A DNA stretch of 64,000 nucleotides from Achromobacter ruhlandii (lineage in GTDB: Bacteria; Pseudomonadota; Gammaproteobacteria; Burkholderiales; Burkholderiaceae_B). This document shows positions 19,365-29,064 of the stretch, one piece after another (positions within the stretch are counted from its first letter, which is position 1; each line of letters starts with the position of its first letter). The stretch covers positions 62,001 to 126,000 of the forward strand of contig NZ_CADIJL010000011.1 in NCBI RefSeq assembly GCF_902859695.1, read 5' to 3'. A program made the translations under genes and the position numbers. The notes beneath the pieces were generated by a model. That model saw only the letters and a list, made by a program, of their open reading frames with translations, did no database searches and was not told the origin of the DNA.

Positions 19365-19934
19365 CTATTGCGCGTCGGCGAAGACGTCGGCGGCGCGGGC
19401 GATGCGGGCGAAGCGGCCCTGCAGCACCAGTTCGGTGGCGTCGCGGATCTCGGCCGGCGTGTAGTGCTTGCCGGACGGGCTCTGCATCGCGAAGGTCAGC
19501 GTGGCGTCGGTCGGGAACACCACCTTGAAGCCGTCGTCGCTGGCGTGGCGGGTGGTGGTCTCGCAGCACTGCTCGGTGCGGATGCCGCTGACGATGACGC
19601 CTTCGATGCCGTGCTCGCGCAGCCAGTCCCGCAGCGTGGCGCCGTCGGCGTCCTTGGCGTAGAGCGAGGAATGCACGGTCTTGTGGAACACGGCGTCGGG
19701 GGCGATGCGCAGTTCCTTGAGCGTCTTGACGTGGCCGGAGGCCAGCGAGAACGGGTTGGCCGGATCGTTGGCGGCGCTGATGTGGAACACCTGCAGCACC
19801 GGGATGTCGCGGGCGCGGGCGGCATCGATCAGGCCCTGCAGTTGCGAGACGAATGCCGGATATTCCGACTCGTCCCAAAACGGACGCTGGCGGAAGGAAT
19901 CCTGGACGTCGATGACGATCAGTGCTTGTTTCAT
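19365..19934 (-). CDS. Isochorismatase/nicotinamidase family cysteine hydrolase
   Basis: A 189-residue cysteine hydrolase. The visible catalytic triad is Asp9 (ALIVIDVQDSF), Lys85 (FHKTVHSSL) and the cysteine of RTEQCCETTTRHA (Cys123). Family members hydrolyse amides or vinyl ethers such as nicotinamide, N-carbamoyl compounds or isochorismate; the substrate here is not evident. ATG at 19934 is chosen for the clean MKQALIVIDVQ start. It is the first gene of a two-gene operon with the GlxA-type regulator. Confidence 0.87.
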   Translation of the reverse strand: MKQALIVIDVQDSFRQRPFWDESEYPAFVSQLQGLIDAARARDIPVLQVFHISAANDPANPFSLASGHVKTLKELRIAPDAVFHKTVHSSLYAKDADGATLRDWLREHGIEGVIVSGIRTEQCCETTTRHASDDGFKVVFPTDATLTFAMQSPSGKHYTPAEIRDATELVLQGRFARIARAADVFADAQ

Positions 19935-20134
19935 GGCGGCGGGCTCCGTGCCGTGGAATTTCAGGGGTGTGTGGCGTATTGTGGTCCCGCTCCGGCACCC
20001 GGGCGAGACCGTCCCGAGACCAGCATCGGCCCAAAACGGACATGGCTTCAGCGCCGCTGGCATGATCATAGCGCGCCGGCTTGTGAGGGCAAGCGCGGCG
20101 TGCCGGCGATCCGCCGCGGACATACAATCCCTGC

Positions 20135-21289
20135 ATGATGAAGAACCCCAGCGAATCCGACGACCTGTCCTGGATGCGGCGCGCCCTGGCCCTGGCGCAG
20201 ACCGTCATGTACTCGACCGCGCCCAACCCCCGGGTGGGCTGCGTCATCGTGCGCGACGGCCGGGTGCTGGGCGAAGGCGCGACCCAGCCGCCCGGCGGCC
20301 CGCACGCGGAAGTCTGCGCCCTGCGCGATGCCCAGGCGCGCGGCGAATCGGTGGCGGGGGCCACCGTCTATGTCACGCTGGAGCCGTGCAGCCATTTCGG
20401 CCGCACGCCGCCGTGCGTCGACGCGCTGCTGGCGGCCGCGCCGGCGCGCGTGGTGGTGGCGATCGGCGATCCCAATCCGCTGGTCAACGGCAAGGGGCTG
20501 GCGCGGCTGCGCGAGGCCGGCATCGCTGTCACCACGGGCATTTGCCGCGAAGAGGCGCTGGCCCTGAATGCCGGTTTCATCTCGCGCATGAGTCGCGGGT
20601 TGCCCTGGACCTGGCTCAAGATGGCGACGTCGCTGGACGGCCGCAGCGCGTTGCACAACGGCCTGTCGCAATGGATCACCGGGCCCGAGGCGCGCGCCGA
20701 CGGCCATCACTGGCGCGCCCGTAGTTGCGTGGTGCTGACCGGCATCGGCACCGTGCTCAAGGATGATCCGCAACTGACCGTACGCAGCGTCCAGACGCCG
20801 CGCCAGCCGCGCCGGGCGGTGGTCGACGGCCGCTTCGAGATTCCCGAGGACGCGCGGCTGTTCGACGGCGGCGAGGTCATCGTGTTCACGGCCCGCGCCG
20901 ACGCCGCCAAGCAGGCGCGGCTGGAGGCCCGCAATGTGCGGGTGGTGGCGCTGCCCGCCGAGACGCCCGACCGGGTCGACCTGCCGGCGATGATGCGCTG
21001 GCTGGCCGCGCAGCAGTTCAACGAAGTCCACGTCGAAGCCGGCGCCGGCCTGAGCGGCGCGCTGGTCGCGGCCGGCTGCGTCGATGAGCTGCTTATCTAT
21101 ATGGCGCCGATGCTGCTGGGCGACGCCGCGGGCCTGGTCAAGCTGCCTTTGCTGGAACGGCTGGACGCGGCTCCGCGCTACGAGTTCATCGAAGCCGAGC
21201 GGGTGGCGGCCGACCTGCGTGTGCGGGCGCGGGTGCCCGAGCATTGGCGCGGGCTGCTGCGCAGGGTCGAACTGCCCGCCGCCGGGTAG
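20135..21289 (+). CDS. ribD: Bifunctional riboflavin biosynthesis deaminase/reductase RibD
   Basis: A 384-residue enzyme. The N-terminal cytidine-deaminase-like domain has the zinc motif HAEVCAL (His57-Glu59) and PCSHFGRTPPC (Cys85, Cys94). The C-terminal reductase domain starts near SRGLPWTWLKMATSLDGR. It deaminates and then reduces the pyrimidine intermediate of riboflavin synthesis. Two adjacent ATGs (20135, 20138) are possible. No other rib gene is in the window; the next gene converges on it. Confidence 0.95.
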   Translation: MMKNPSESDDLSWMRRALALAQTVMYSTAPNPRVGCVIVRDGRVLGEGATQPPGGPHAEVCALRDAQARGESVAGATVYVTLEPCSHFGRTPPCVDALLAAAPARVVVAIGDPNPLVNGKGLARLREAGIAVTTGICREEALALNAGFISRMSRGLPWTWLKMATSLDGRSALHNGLSQWITGPEARADGHHWRARSCVVLTGIGTVLKDDPQLTVRSVQTPRQPRRAVVDGRFEIPEDARLFDGGEVIVFTARADAAKQARLEARNVRVVALPAETPDRVDLPAMMRWLAAQQFNEVHVEAGAGLSGALVAAGCVDELLIYMAPMLLGDAAGLVKLPLLERLDAAPRYEFIEAERVAADLRVRARVPEHWRGLLRRVELPAAG

Positions 21290-21307
21290 CCGCGGGGGCG
21301 TCGATAT

Positions 21308-23803
21308 TCAAAGACCGTCCTGGCGCCGCTTGCCGCCGCCCGTCGGCGTGCCATTGCGCCAGGCCCACAGCCCGGCGCCGAGCGCCGCCAGCGCCAGCAG
21401 GCCGCCGGCGAGCAGGATGCCCGGATGCTGCTGGCGCGCGCGCTCCCAGGCCTTCCACGCCTGGATGTAGTGAAAGCGCGCGGCCGACTGGAAGTCCGGC
21501 TCCGGACATTCGCGGCCGAAGGTGGCGCTGAAGGGCACCTGGGCGCCCTGGTCGACATAGCGCAGGTACAGGGCGGTGGCCCTTTCCGGCGTGTCGTCGA
21601 TGACGTAACGGGCGCCTCGGCACAGCACCGCCGCGAACGCCTGCGAGCGGGTCGGCAGTTCGTCGGCGGCTTTCATCGCGTAGTCGGCCGCGATCTGGCG
21701 GTAGTGGTAGCGCACGTTGGGCCGGGCCTCGCTGGCCGCATAGCGCGCGCGTTCCTCCTGGGTGACGAAGGGGCCGGGCAGGTCGGCCTCGGCCCGCTGT
21801 TGCGGCGTTTCCATCGGCATGCCGGCATCGGCACGGGGCTCGCGCCACCAGGGGTTGGCATCGCGGCCGGCGCCGGCGGAATAGTTGCCTTCATAGACGG
21901 CGTAGTCCGGTCCCTGCTCATAGCCCATGATGCGCATGCCGTCGCGGCGTGCCAGCGTGGCGGCGTTGTACCAGGCTTCGGCGCGAGCGGTGCGGCCCCA
22001 GGCGTTGCCGGCGGCCTGCAGCGCGTCGCCGTATTGCGCGGCGCGCTGGCGGACATTGGATTCCTGGATCTTCCAGTTGCCGTTGTCGTAGTCGAGCGAG
22101 GCGAAGCGCGGGTCGGAATCCGCGGGGAAGTAGGGCAGGGCCTCGGCCACCCGGTTCTCCCGCACCAGCCGCCGCGCCAGCAGCTGGCGCAGGCGGTCGT
22201 GCACGGGCGGCTGGTTCAGCCGGCTCCATTCGTAGAACTGGTCGGTCGTGTAGCGGCTGAAACCCGGCGGCCGCGATGGCGCGGGCGGGGGCGCCGGCAG
22301 CCGGTCGACATAGGCCTTGAGCTCATCGGTCGTCAGCACGCGTTCGGCCACGTAGGCCGCGTCGTTCCAATAGGGCGAGAGCGGCCAGCCTTCTTCCGGC
22401 GGCGGGGCGCCATCGCCGGCCGCCGCGGCCCGGTACAACTGGTCCAGGGCTTCGACGTATTGGCCGCGCGACAGCGACAGCACGCCCTGTTCGCCTTTGA
22501 GCAGGGCGCCCGCTTCCGCCTCGACGCTGCCGTCGCCGCGCGGGAACGCGGCCACCGCGCGGGCGTAGGCCTGGGCGGCGAGCGCGTTGTCACCGCGACG
22601 GATCGCCAGCTTGGCGCGCACCCACCAGGCCAGCGCCGTGTCGAGCCGGTCGGCCAGACCTTGCGCCAGGTCGTAGCGACCGACACGGTAGGCCAGCGCC
22701 GCGACCCGGTCGGCGTCGGCGATGCGTTGCGGATCCCGGGCCTGCAGCGCGGCCACCAGCGATTGCAGCGCGGGGTTGGGCGTGACATTGGGCGTGCCGT
22801 CGGCGGCATCGGCCAGGCTCAGGCGGCCGGTGGCCTCGAAGTTGGCGAAGGGATCGCGCGCGCTGTCGGGCTTGCCGTCGACGATGTCGCCGATGCGGGC
22901 CAGGCCGTACGCCACCAGCAGGCGCTGGCTGACCGGATCGTCGATCAGGCGGAGGGCGCGCGCCGGCGCGGCCAGCGCCCAGTCGGCCATCAGGCGCAAC
23001 GATTCGCGGCCGCTGACCGACTCGCGCGCGGCCTGGGCGGCGTACAGGCGCACGGCCCGCTGCAGGTCGGCCGGCGCGATCGCATCCATGCAGGGCGAGG
23101 CGTTGAACAGGTCTTCGTAGGCGCATTGGCCCAGGCTGCCGGACAACGACAGGCGCGCTTCCTGGCCGTAGCTGGCGACGGCCAGGCCCAGGGGGTCGGG
23201 CGCGCCTTGCCGCGCCAGTTCGCGCACCCGGGCATAGGCCTGCGCCGGGTGATCCGTCGCCGGCGTGGTTCCGATGTCCCCGATTTCGGCCAGCAGATAG
23301 GCCGCCCAGACGCTGCGGGTCGCGGCCTGCTCCGCCGGCAGCGCCAGGATGGCCAGCAGGCGCTGGCGCGCGCGTTCCAGGCGCGGTTCGTCCGGCGCCT
23401 GGGCGGCGCTGCGGTAGTCCACCGCGGCGGCGGCATAGAGGCGCGCGGCTTCCGGCAGGCCGGCGCCGGCAGCATAGGCCTGGTCGCCGTCGGGACGGGC
23501 GCGCATCGCCCGCGCCTGTTCCCGTTGCGCCGGCGTCAACGCCGTGTCGAACGCTTCAGGAATGGCGTTGGAGCGGTAGCTGCCGTCGGGCAGCAAGGGT
23601 GATTCGTTGGCCCGCAGTGTGTCCGTGGCCGGCAGCAGCCGCGCCGCCTCGTACGCGAACGAGTTGGCGGGCGTGCCCTGCAGCGTGCCGGCGCGGTCGT
23701 CCAGCAACTGCGGCGGGAAGTCCGGGCCGCAGGCGATGACGATGCCGGCGCCGGCGGCGCAGGCCAGCACCAGCGCGGCGACAAGCGATTTACGGTTGTA
23801 CAT
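21308..23803 (-). CDS. Large exported repeat-type protein of unknown function
   Basis: An 831-residue protein. ATG at 23803 gives a signal sequence (KSLVAALVLACAAGAGIVIA, then Cys and GPDFPPQLL), so it is exported. The cysteine after IVIA suggests a possible lipoprotein but the lipobox is poor. The body is alanine- and arginine-rich with helical repeats suggestive of TPR/SEL-like arrays. A hydrophobic segment near the C-terminus (GILLAGGLLALAALGAGLWAW) is followed by a basic tail, suggesting a membrane-anchored periplasmic protein. The gene overlaps the DUF3142 lipoprotein gene by 14 bases, so the two are translated together. No known catalytic motif was recognised. Confidence 0.75.
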   Translation of the reverse strand: MYNRKSLVAALVLACAAGAGIVIACGPDFPPQLLDDRAGTLQGTPANSFAYEAARLLPATDTLRANESPLLPDGSYRSNAIPEAFDTALTPAQREQARAMRARPDGDQAYAAGAGLPEAARLYAAAAVDYRSAAQAPDEPRLERARQRLLAILALPAEQAATRSVWAAYLLAEIGDIGTTPATDHPAQAYARVRELARQGAPDPLGLAVASYGQEARLSLSGSLGQCAYEDLFNASPCMDAIAPADLQRAVRLYAAQAARESVSGRESLRLMADWALAAPARALRLIDDPVSQRLLVAYGLARIGDIVDGKPDSARDPFANFEATGRLSLADAADGTPNVTPNPALQSLVAALQARDPQRIADADRVAALAYRVGRYDLAQGLADRLDTALAWWVRAKLAIRRGDNALAAQAYARAVAAFPRGDGSVEAEAGALLKGEQGVLSLSRGQYVEALDQLYRAAAAGDGAPPPEEGWPLSPYWNDAAYVAERVLTTDELKAYVDRLPAPPPAPSRPPGFSRYTTDQFYEWSRLNQPPVHDRLRQLLARRLVRENRVAEALPYFPADSDPRFASLDYDNGNWKIQESNVRQRAAQYGDALQAAGNAWGRTARAEAWYNAATLARRDGMRIMGYEQGPDYAVYEGNYSAGAGRDANPWWREPRADAGMPMETPQQRAEADLPGPFVTQEERARYAASEARPNVRYHYRQIAADYAMKAADELPTRSQAFAAVLCRGARYVIDDTPERATALYLRYVDQGAQVPFSATFGRECPEPDFQSAARFHYIQAWKAWERARQQHPGILLAGGLLALAALGAGLWAWRNGTPTGGGKRRQDGL

Positions 23804-25028
23804 GGAAGCTCGGGGTTGTGGCGTCACAGCGGATCCATCCAATGGCGCGTTCGGCGCCGGCGCGCAGCAGGCCGTCCCGCGCGCGGCGAAGATACCTGCC
23901 GTCGCGGTCGTATTCAAGGGTGTAGCCGTTGATGCCGTCGGCGGCGTTGCAGGCGGCGTCCAGCCTGACGATGAAGGGCAGCGGCGTGTCGGCGTTGCCA
24001 CGATTGGCCAGCATCACGTTGCGCGCGCCGTCCGCCCCGGCCGGATCGGCCGCGACCGCCAGCGCCGGCGCCAGGGGCTGGCGCGCCAGCACCGCGCGCC
24101 AGGTCGACAGGCTCCAGGCGCGGGCGTCGGTCTGGGTTGGCAGGCGGAACCAGACAATGCCCGCCAGCCCCGCGGGCGGTTCGCGGTCCAGCGCGCGGAC
24201 GAAGGCCGCGAGGGTTTCGGGCGCGGCCAGCAGCTCGGCTGAACGGCCGCCGGGCAGCAAGGCGGGCCGTTCGCTTTCAACGGCGGCGATCCGGCCGTTT
24301 TCGTCCCAGGAGACGCGGCTGCCGTATGCCGGCAGCGCTACCCGCCACGGTTTGCCGGTGCGGCGGGCATAGGCATCGATCCAGGCGCGAGCGCGCGTGG
24401 CGTCGAACAACAACCCTTGCGCGGGGTTCAGCACGGCGTGGACCTGCAGCACGGTTTCGTCCGGCACCGCCAGCAGGTCGGCCAGCGCGGGGCTGTCTAG
24501 CCAGGTGGGCAGCGCGGTGATCGACAGCGGCAGGTCCGCGGGCAGCCATGTCTTCAGTTTGGCAAGCAGCGCGGCATAGGCCGGTAATCGCGCGGTGGCG
24601 CAGTCGTAGTCGATTTCCAGGCCGGCCACGCGGATGCCGGCGCCGCGCCACGCGGCAAGCGTGGCGGCGATACGCGCGGCGATGTCGGCCTCGCGCAGAT
24701 CGCCGACGCGACCGTCCAGCCGCAGCACCGGCACGACCGGGCGCGCGGTCGTGGCCAGCGCGGCCAGATCGGGCGCCGCATCGACCCAGGCGCCGTCGGC
24801 GCGCAGTTCCGCCGCCAGCACCCGCCACGAGCGCAGCACGTCCGCGCTGTCGCGCAGCGCATGCGCCAAGGCCGGCGTCCAGCGCCGTTGCCAGACATAG
24901 GCATCGTTGGGCAAAGGAGGCGTGGCGCGTTCGCAGGCCGCCAGCAGCAGGGCGCAGAGCGGCAGCGCGCAAAGTGCCGCGAGGCGCCGGCCGCGCCTGG
25001 CCACGCGAGTGATGCGCGACCCCTGCAT
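23790..25028 (-). CDS. DUF3142-like lipoprotein
   Basis: A 412-residue protein with a basic N-terminus, a hydrophobic core and the lipobox LLLAAC near residue 32, so it is predicted to be lipidated. The fold resembles a glycoside-hydrolase-like barrel (IRVAGLEIDYDCATARLPAYA; acidic EIDYD at the end of a strand) known as DUF3142. ATG at 25028 is preferred because it gives a normal signal length; an earlier ATG at 25052 would add eight residues. Its end overlaps the 831-residue gene by 14 bases, so it is the first gene of a two-gene envelope operon. The role is unknown. Confidence 0.75.
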   Translation of the reverse strand: MQGSRITRVARRGRRLAALCALPLCALLLAACERATPPLPNDAYVWQRRWTPALAHALRDSADVLRSWRVLAAELRADGAWVDAAPDLAALATTARPVVPVLRLDGRVGDLREADIAARIAATLAAWRGAGIRVAGLEIDYDCATARLPAYAALLAKLKTWLPADLPLSITALPTWLDSPALADLLAVPDETVLQVHAVLNPAQGLLFDATRARAWIDAYARRTGKPWRVALPAYGSRVSWDENGRIAAVESERPALLPGGRSAELLAAPETLAAFVRALDREPPAGLAGIVWFRLPTQTDARAWSLSTWRAVLARQPLAPALAVAADPAGADGARNVMLANRGNADTPLPFIVRLDAACNAADGINGYTLEYDRDGRYLRRARDGLLRAGAERAIGWIRCDATTPSFHVQP

Positions 25029-25052
25029 GATCAGGCGCGGGCGTGGCGACAT

Positions 25053-25866
25053 GGGTAGGCGGGACAGCGTTTGAATAAAGGCGTGGGACGCGGGTTCGAC
25101 GAATGCGTGATTCTATCCTTGACGGCGCAATGGGTATTAGCACTCGACCTGCCCGGCTGCCAATTGATCGCGCGATAGCGCATGGCGATCGCGGGGATAG
25201 CGTTTGCCGGCGCGGCTTGCGGCGGGATCGCAGCAAGTTTGGGAACGATTTTCGCGACACGGGCTAAGGGTTGTCGATGGTGTTTTTTTACCCTGTAGCC
25301 CCAAATGAATTGCCACAAAACCGTCAATTGGGCTTAAGCTAGGCCATGACTTGGCGCTACGCGCGCATGGCTTGCACCACGACCCGCCACGCGCCCTCGT
25401 CACCACGGATTCCAGTATCGCGTACCGGCGCTTTCACACACCGGATCGATACTTGCTGAACGCAGTCGCTGTCGCGCCGTTCAGACCGTTCGCTGCCATC
25501 GCATAGCGAACGCACCGGACTTGCGTCCGGATCATAAGAATCCACCGGGATATCGCTCATCCCTTCAAATCATTGCTGACCATTTCATGCATGGACGCAT
25601 CCCGTGCGCGTTCTACAGCAATATGCTGAAGGCGAACGAGTGAACTTATTCACGTTGGTTGCAATCCCTGACGGAACTTGTGTCCGAAGGGCGCAGCCTA
25701 AACGGAAAGGGCCCGATCGTGCTCATGGTTGATGTGTGGCGAAAGCAACATACGACCGTGCCGAAATTGCTAATAGCGAGATTGACTAGTCACGCTGAAG
25801 CACTGAGGCACACAATGGGGACACGTAGGGACGTCATGGCTTTTTCGCGTGTTGTAGGAGGTTTCC
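25053..25866. other. Gene-poor 800-bp region upstream of prkA
   Basis: No convincing gene is present. Base composition is visibly less GC-rich than in the flanking genes. Seen here are a 6-bp hairpin CCGGAC/GTCCGG (25515-25530), an inverted repeat GTGAA-N4-TTCAC (25640-25653), and the AGGAGG ribosome site of prkA at its end. It probably contains the shared upstream control of the DUF3142 gene and the prkA operon. No promoter can be assigned with confidence. Confidence 0.6.
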
Positions 25867-27792
25867 GTGCAAAACATCGTCGAAGGCTTCAAGTCGCAGT
25901 ATGCAAGAGAACAGGAGTCAGAGCTCTCTCTCGAGGAGTATCTGGATCTCGCCCGACGCGACCCGATGGCATACGCCAGCCCCGCTGAGCGCATGCTGGC
26001 GGCGATTGGCGAACCTGAAATCGTGGATACGCGCAACGACCCACGTCTTTCCCGTTTGTTTTCCAACCGGACCATCCGGCGCTATCCAGCGTTCCAGGAG
26101 TTCTACGGCATGGAGGACGTCATCGGGCAGATCGTGGCGTTCTTCAAGCACGCCGCGCAGGGACTGGAAGAGCGCAAGCAAATCCTCTATCTGCTGGGGC
26201 CCGTCGGCGGCGGCAAGTCGTCCATCGCCGAGCGCCTCAAGGTGCTGATGGAGCGCTTCCCCATCTACGCGCTCAAGGGCTCGCCGGTGAACGAATCGCC
26301 GCTGGGCCTGTTCCATCCGGAACGCTTCGGCGACACGCTCGAAAAGGAATACGGCATTCCGCGCCGCTACCTCACGGGCATCATGTCGCCGTGGGCGGTC
26401 AAGCGCCTGAAGGAGTTCGACGGCGACATCTCGCAGTTCCGCGTGGTGCGCCTGAACCCGTCGGTGCTGCGCCAGGTGGCGATCGCCAAGACCGAACCTG
26501 GCGACGAGAACAACCAGGACATCTCGTCGCTGGTCGGCAAGGTCGACATCCGCAAGCTCGATCGCCATTCGCAGGATGACCCGGACGCCTACAGCTATTC
26601 CGGCGGCCTGTGCCTGGCCAACCAGGGCCTGCTCGAGTTCGTGGAAATGTTCAAGGCGCCGATCAAGATGCTGCATCCGCTCTTGACGGCGACGCAGGAA
26701 GGCAACTTCAAGGGCACCGAGGGTTTCTCGGCGATCCCGTTCAACGGTTGCATCCTGGCGCACTCGAACGAATCGGAATGGCAGACCTTCCGCAACAACA
26801 AGCACAACGAGGCTTTCCTCGACCGTATCTATATCGTCAAGGTGCCTTACTGCCTGCAGGTGTCGGAAGAAGTCCGCATCTACGAGAAGCTGCTGCATCA
26901 CAGCTCGCTGTCGACGGCGCCGTGCGCGCCGGGGACGCTGGACATGATGGCGCAGTTCTCGGTGCTGACCCGGCTGAAGGAGCCGGAGAATTCCAGCATC
27001 TACTCGAAGCTGCGCGTCTACGACGGTGAAAGCCTGAAGGACGTCGATCCGAAGGCCAAGGCGTTGCAGGAGTACAAGGACTACGCCGGCACCGACGAGG
27101 GCATGAACGGGGTCTCGACACGCTTCGCGTACAAGATCCTGTCCAGCGTCTTCAACTACGACCAGACCGAGGTGGCGGCCAATCCGGTGCACCTGATGTA
27201 TGTGCTCGAGCAGCGCATCGGGCGCGAGGACTATCCGGAGGAAATCCGCCGGCGCTACCTGGAGTTCATCAAGGGCTTCCTGGCGCCGCGCTACGCCGAA
27301 TTCATCGGCAAGGAGATCCAGACCGCGTATCTGGAATCGTATTCGGAGTATGGCCAGAACATTTTCGACCGCTACGTCACGTTCGCCGATTGCTGGATCC
27401 AGGACGAGGAATTCCGCGACCCGGAAACCGGCGAGAGCTTCGACCGCAGCGCCCTGAACGACGAACTGGAGAAGATCGAGAAGCCGGCCGGTATCGCCAA
27501 TCCGAAGGACTTCCGCAACGAGATCGTGAACTTCGTGCTGCGGGCGCGCGCCAACAACAACGGCCGCAACCCGACCTGGACCAGCTATGAAAAGCTGCGC
27601 GAAGTGATCGAGAAGAAGATGTTCTCGAACACGGAAGACCTGCTGCCGGTGATCTCGTTCAACGCCAAGGCGTCGGCCGAGGACAAGTCCAAGCACCAGA
27701 GCTTCGTCGACCGGATGGTGGAGAAGGGCTACACGGAAAAGCAGGTCAGGCTGCTGTGCGAGTGGTATCTCCGTGTGAGGAAGTCTTCCTGA
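25867..27792 (+). CDS. prkA: PrkA family serine protein kinase (YeaG)
   Basis: A 641-residue protein starting at GTG 25867 behind a strong AGGAGG (about 25857). The N-terminal AAA domain has Walker A GPVGGGKS at residues 111-118. The C-terminal PrkA kinase-like domain follows. In E. coli, YeaG acts with YeaH in nitrogen-starvation and stationary-phase survival; in Bacillus, PrkA affects sporulation and has also been described as an AAA protease. It is the first gene of the conserved prkA-yeaH-spoVR operon. The length is standard. Confidence 0.95.
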   Translation: MQNIVEGFKSQYAREQESELSLEEYLDLARRDPMAYASPAERMLAAIGEPEIVDTRNDPRLSRLFSNRTIRRYPAFQEFYGMEDVIGQIVAFFKHAAQGLEERKQILYLLGPVGGGKSSIAERLKVLMERFPIYALKGSPVNESPLGLFHPERFGDTLEKEYGIPRRYLTGIMSPWAVKRLKEFDGDISQFRVVRLNPSVLRQVAIAKTEPGDENNQDISSLVGKVDIRKLDRHSQDDPDAYSYSGGLCLANQGLLEFVEMFKAPIKMLHPLLTATQEGNFKGTEGFSAIPFNGCILAHSNESEWQTFRNNKHNEAFLDRIYIVKVPYCLQVSEEVRIYEKLLHHSSLSTAPCAPGTLDMMAQFSVLTRLKEPENSSIYSKLRVYDGESLKDVDPKAKALQEYKDYAGTDEGMNGVSTRFAYKILSSVFNYDQTEVAANPVHLMYVLEQRIGREDYPEEIRRRYLEFIKGFLAPRYAEFIGKEIQTAYLESYSEYGQNIFDRYVTFADCWIQDEEFRDPETGESFDRSALNDELEKIEKPAGIANPKDFRNEIVNFVLRARANNNGRNPTWTSYEKLREVIEKKMFSNTEDLLPVISFNAKASAEDKSKHQSFVDRMVEKGYTEKQVRLLCEWYLRVRKSS

Positions 27793-27804
27793 GCGAGGTG
27801 AATC

Positions 27805-29064
27805 ATGAATTCACTGATCGATCGCCGTCTTAACGGGCGCAACAAGAGCGCCGTTAACCGGGAGCGCTTTCTGCGGCGTTACAAGGACCAGATCCGCAAG
27901 GCGGTCCACGGGATGATCCGCGACCGCTCGATCCAGGACATGGATCAGGGCGGCGAGATCAACCTGCCCGCCCGCGATATTTCCGAGCCGACCTTCCGGC
28001 ACGGCGCGGGCGGCGACCGGGAAATGGTGCATCCGGGCAATCGCGAGTTCGCCAAGGGCGACACGTTCGACCGGCCTCAGGGGGGAGAGGGCCAGGGCGG
28101 CTCCGAGCCCGGCGAGGGCGAGGCGGTCGATCAGTTCACCTTCAGCCTGTCGCGGGCCGAATTCCTCAACCTGTTCTTCGAAGACCTGGAACTGCCTCAC
28201 CTGGCGCGCACCCAGCTGGGCGAGGTCAGCCAGAAGAAATGGCAACGCGCCGGCTATACCACTACCGGCTCGCCCAGCATGCTCAGCATCAGCCGCACGC
28301 TGAAGTCGTCGCTGGCGCGGCGGGTGGCGCTGAGCGTGAAGGCGCGCGCCGACCTGGAAGACGCGGAAGAACGCCTGGCGAAGGCCAAGGCGGCGGGCGC
28401 GCCCGCCGACCAGATCAAGGCCCTGGAGCAGGATGTCGAGGACTGCCGCGAGCGCCTGGCGCGCGTGCCGTTCCTGGACGACCTGGACCTGCGCTACCGC
28501 AACCGCGTGTCGGTCGCGATCCCGATGGCGCGCGCGGTCATGTTCTGCCTGATGGACGTGTCCGGCTCGATGGACGAGGGCAAGAAGGACCTGGCCAAGC
28601 GCTTCTTCACGCTGCTGTACCTGTTCCTGTCGCGCAAGTACGAGCACGTCGACCTGGTCTTCATCCGCCATACCGACAATGCCGAGGAAGTGGACGAGCA
28701 GACCTTCTTCTACGATCCCAAGAGCGGCGGCACCATCGTGCTGTCGGCGCTGGAGCTGATGCGCGAGATCGTCGAGAAGCGCTATCCGCCCACGGCCTGG
28801 AACGTGTATGCCGCGCAGGCCAGCGACGGCGACTCGTTCGGCGCCGACGCGGGCAAGAGCGCGCGCTTTTTGGCCGAGCACCTGCTGCCGGCCACGCGCT
28901 ACTTCGCCTATATCGAGGTGCCCGACTCGCAGGAGGCGCGCAAGAGCAGCCTGTGGGCGGAATATGAACAGAAGCTGGCGCCGCATTTCGTGATGCGGCG
29001 GATTTGCGATCGCGGGGAAATCTATCCCGTGTTCCATGACCTGTTCAAGAAGGAAACCGCATGA
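27805..29064 (+). CDS. yeaH: YeaH/YhbH family protein (DUF444, von Willebrand A-like)
   Basis: A 419-residue protein with an N-terminal SLIDRRLNGRNKSAVNRERFLRR block conserved in YeaH. A glycine/glutamate-rich segment follows at about 90-110. A C-terminal vWA-like domain carries a metal-site motif MDVSGSMDEGKKD near residue 249. It is the partner of the PrkA kinase in the same operon, 12 bases after prkA, and overlaps spoVR by 4 bases. The biochemical function is unresolved. Confidence 0.94.
   Translation: MNSLIDRRLNGRNKSAVNRERFLRRYKDQIRKAVHGMIRDRSIQDMDQGGEINLPARDISEPTFRHGAGGDREMVHPGNREFAKGDTFDRPQGGEGQGGSEPGEGEAVDQFTFSLSRAEFLNLFFEDLELPHLARTQLGEVSQKKWQRAGYTTTGSPSMLSISRTLKSSLARRVALSVKARADLEDAEERLAKAKAAGAPADQIKALEQDVEDCRERLARVPFLDDLDLRYRNRVSVAIPMARAVMFCLMDVSGSMDEGKKDLAKRFFTLLYLFLSRKYEHVDLVFIRHTDNAEEVDEQTFFYDPKSGGTIVLSALELMREIVEKRYPPTAWNVYAAQASDGDSFGADAGKSARFLAEHLLPATRYFAYIEVPDSQEARKSSLWAEYEQKLAPHFVMRRICDRGEIYPVFHDLFKKETA

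Noticed and set aside
21425..23602. 725-codon rightward frame opposite the large exported protein gene
   Set aside because: Antisense shadow. The leftward frame has a signal peptide and an overlap with the lipoprotein gene, and the antisense product is a low-complexity G/R/V-rich sequence.
25340..25380. Weak -24/-12 (sigma-54-like) pattern upstream of prkA
   Set aside because: Only the GG and GC spacing fits, the rest of the consensus does not, and it is about 500 bases from the start.
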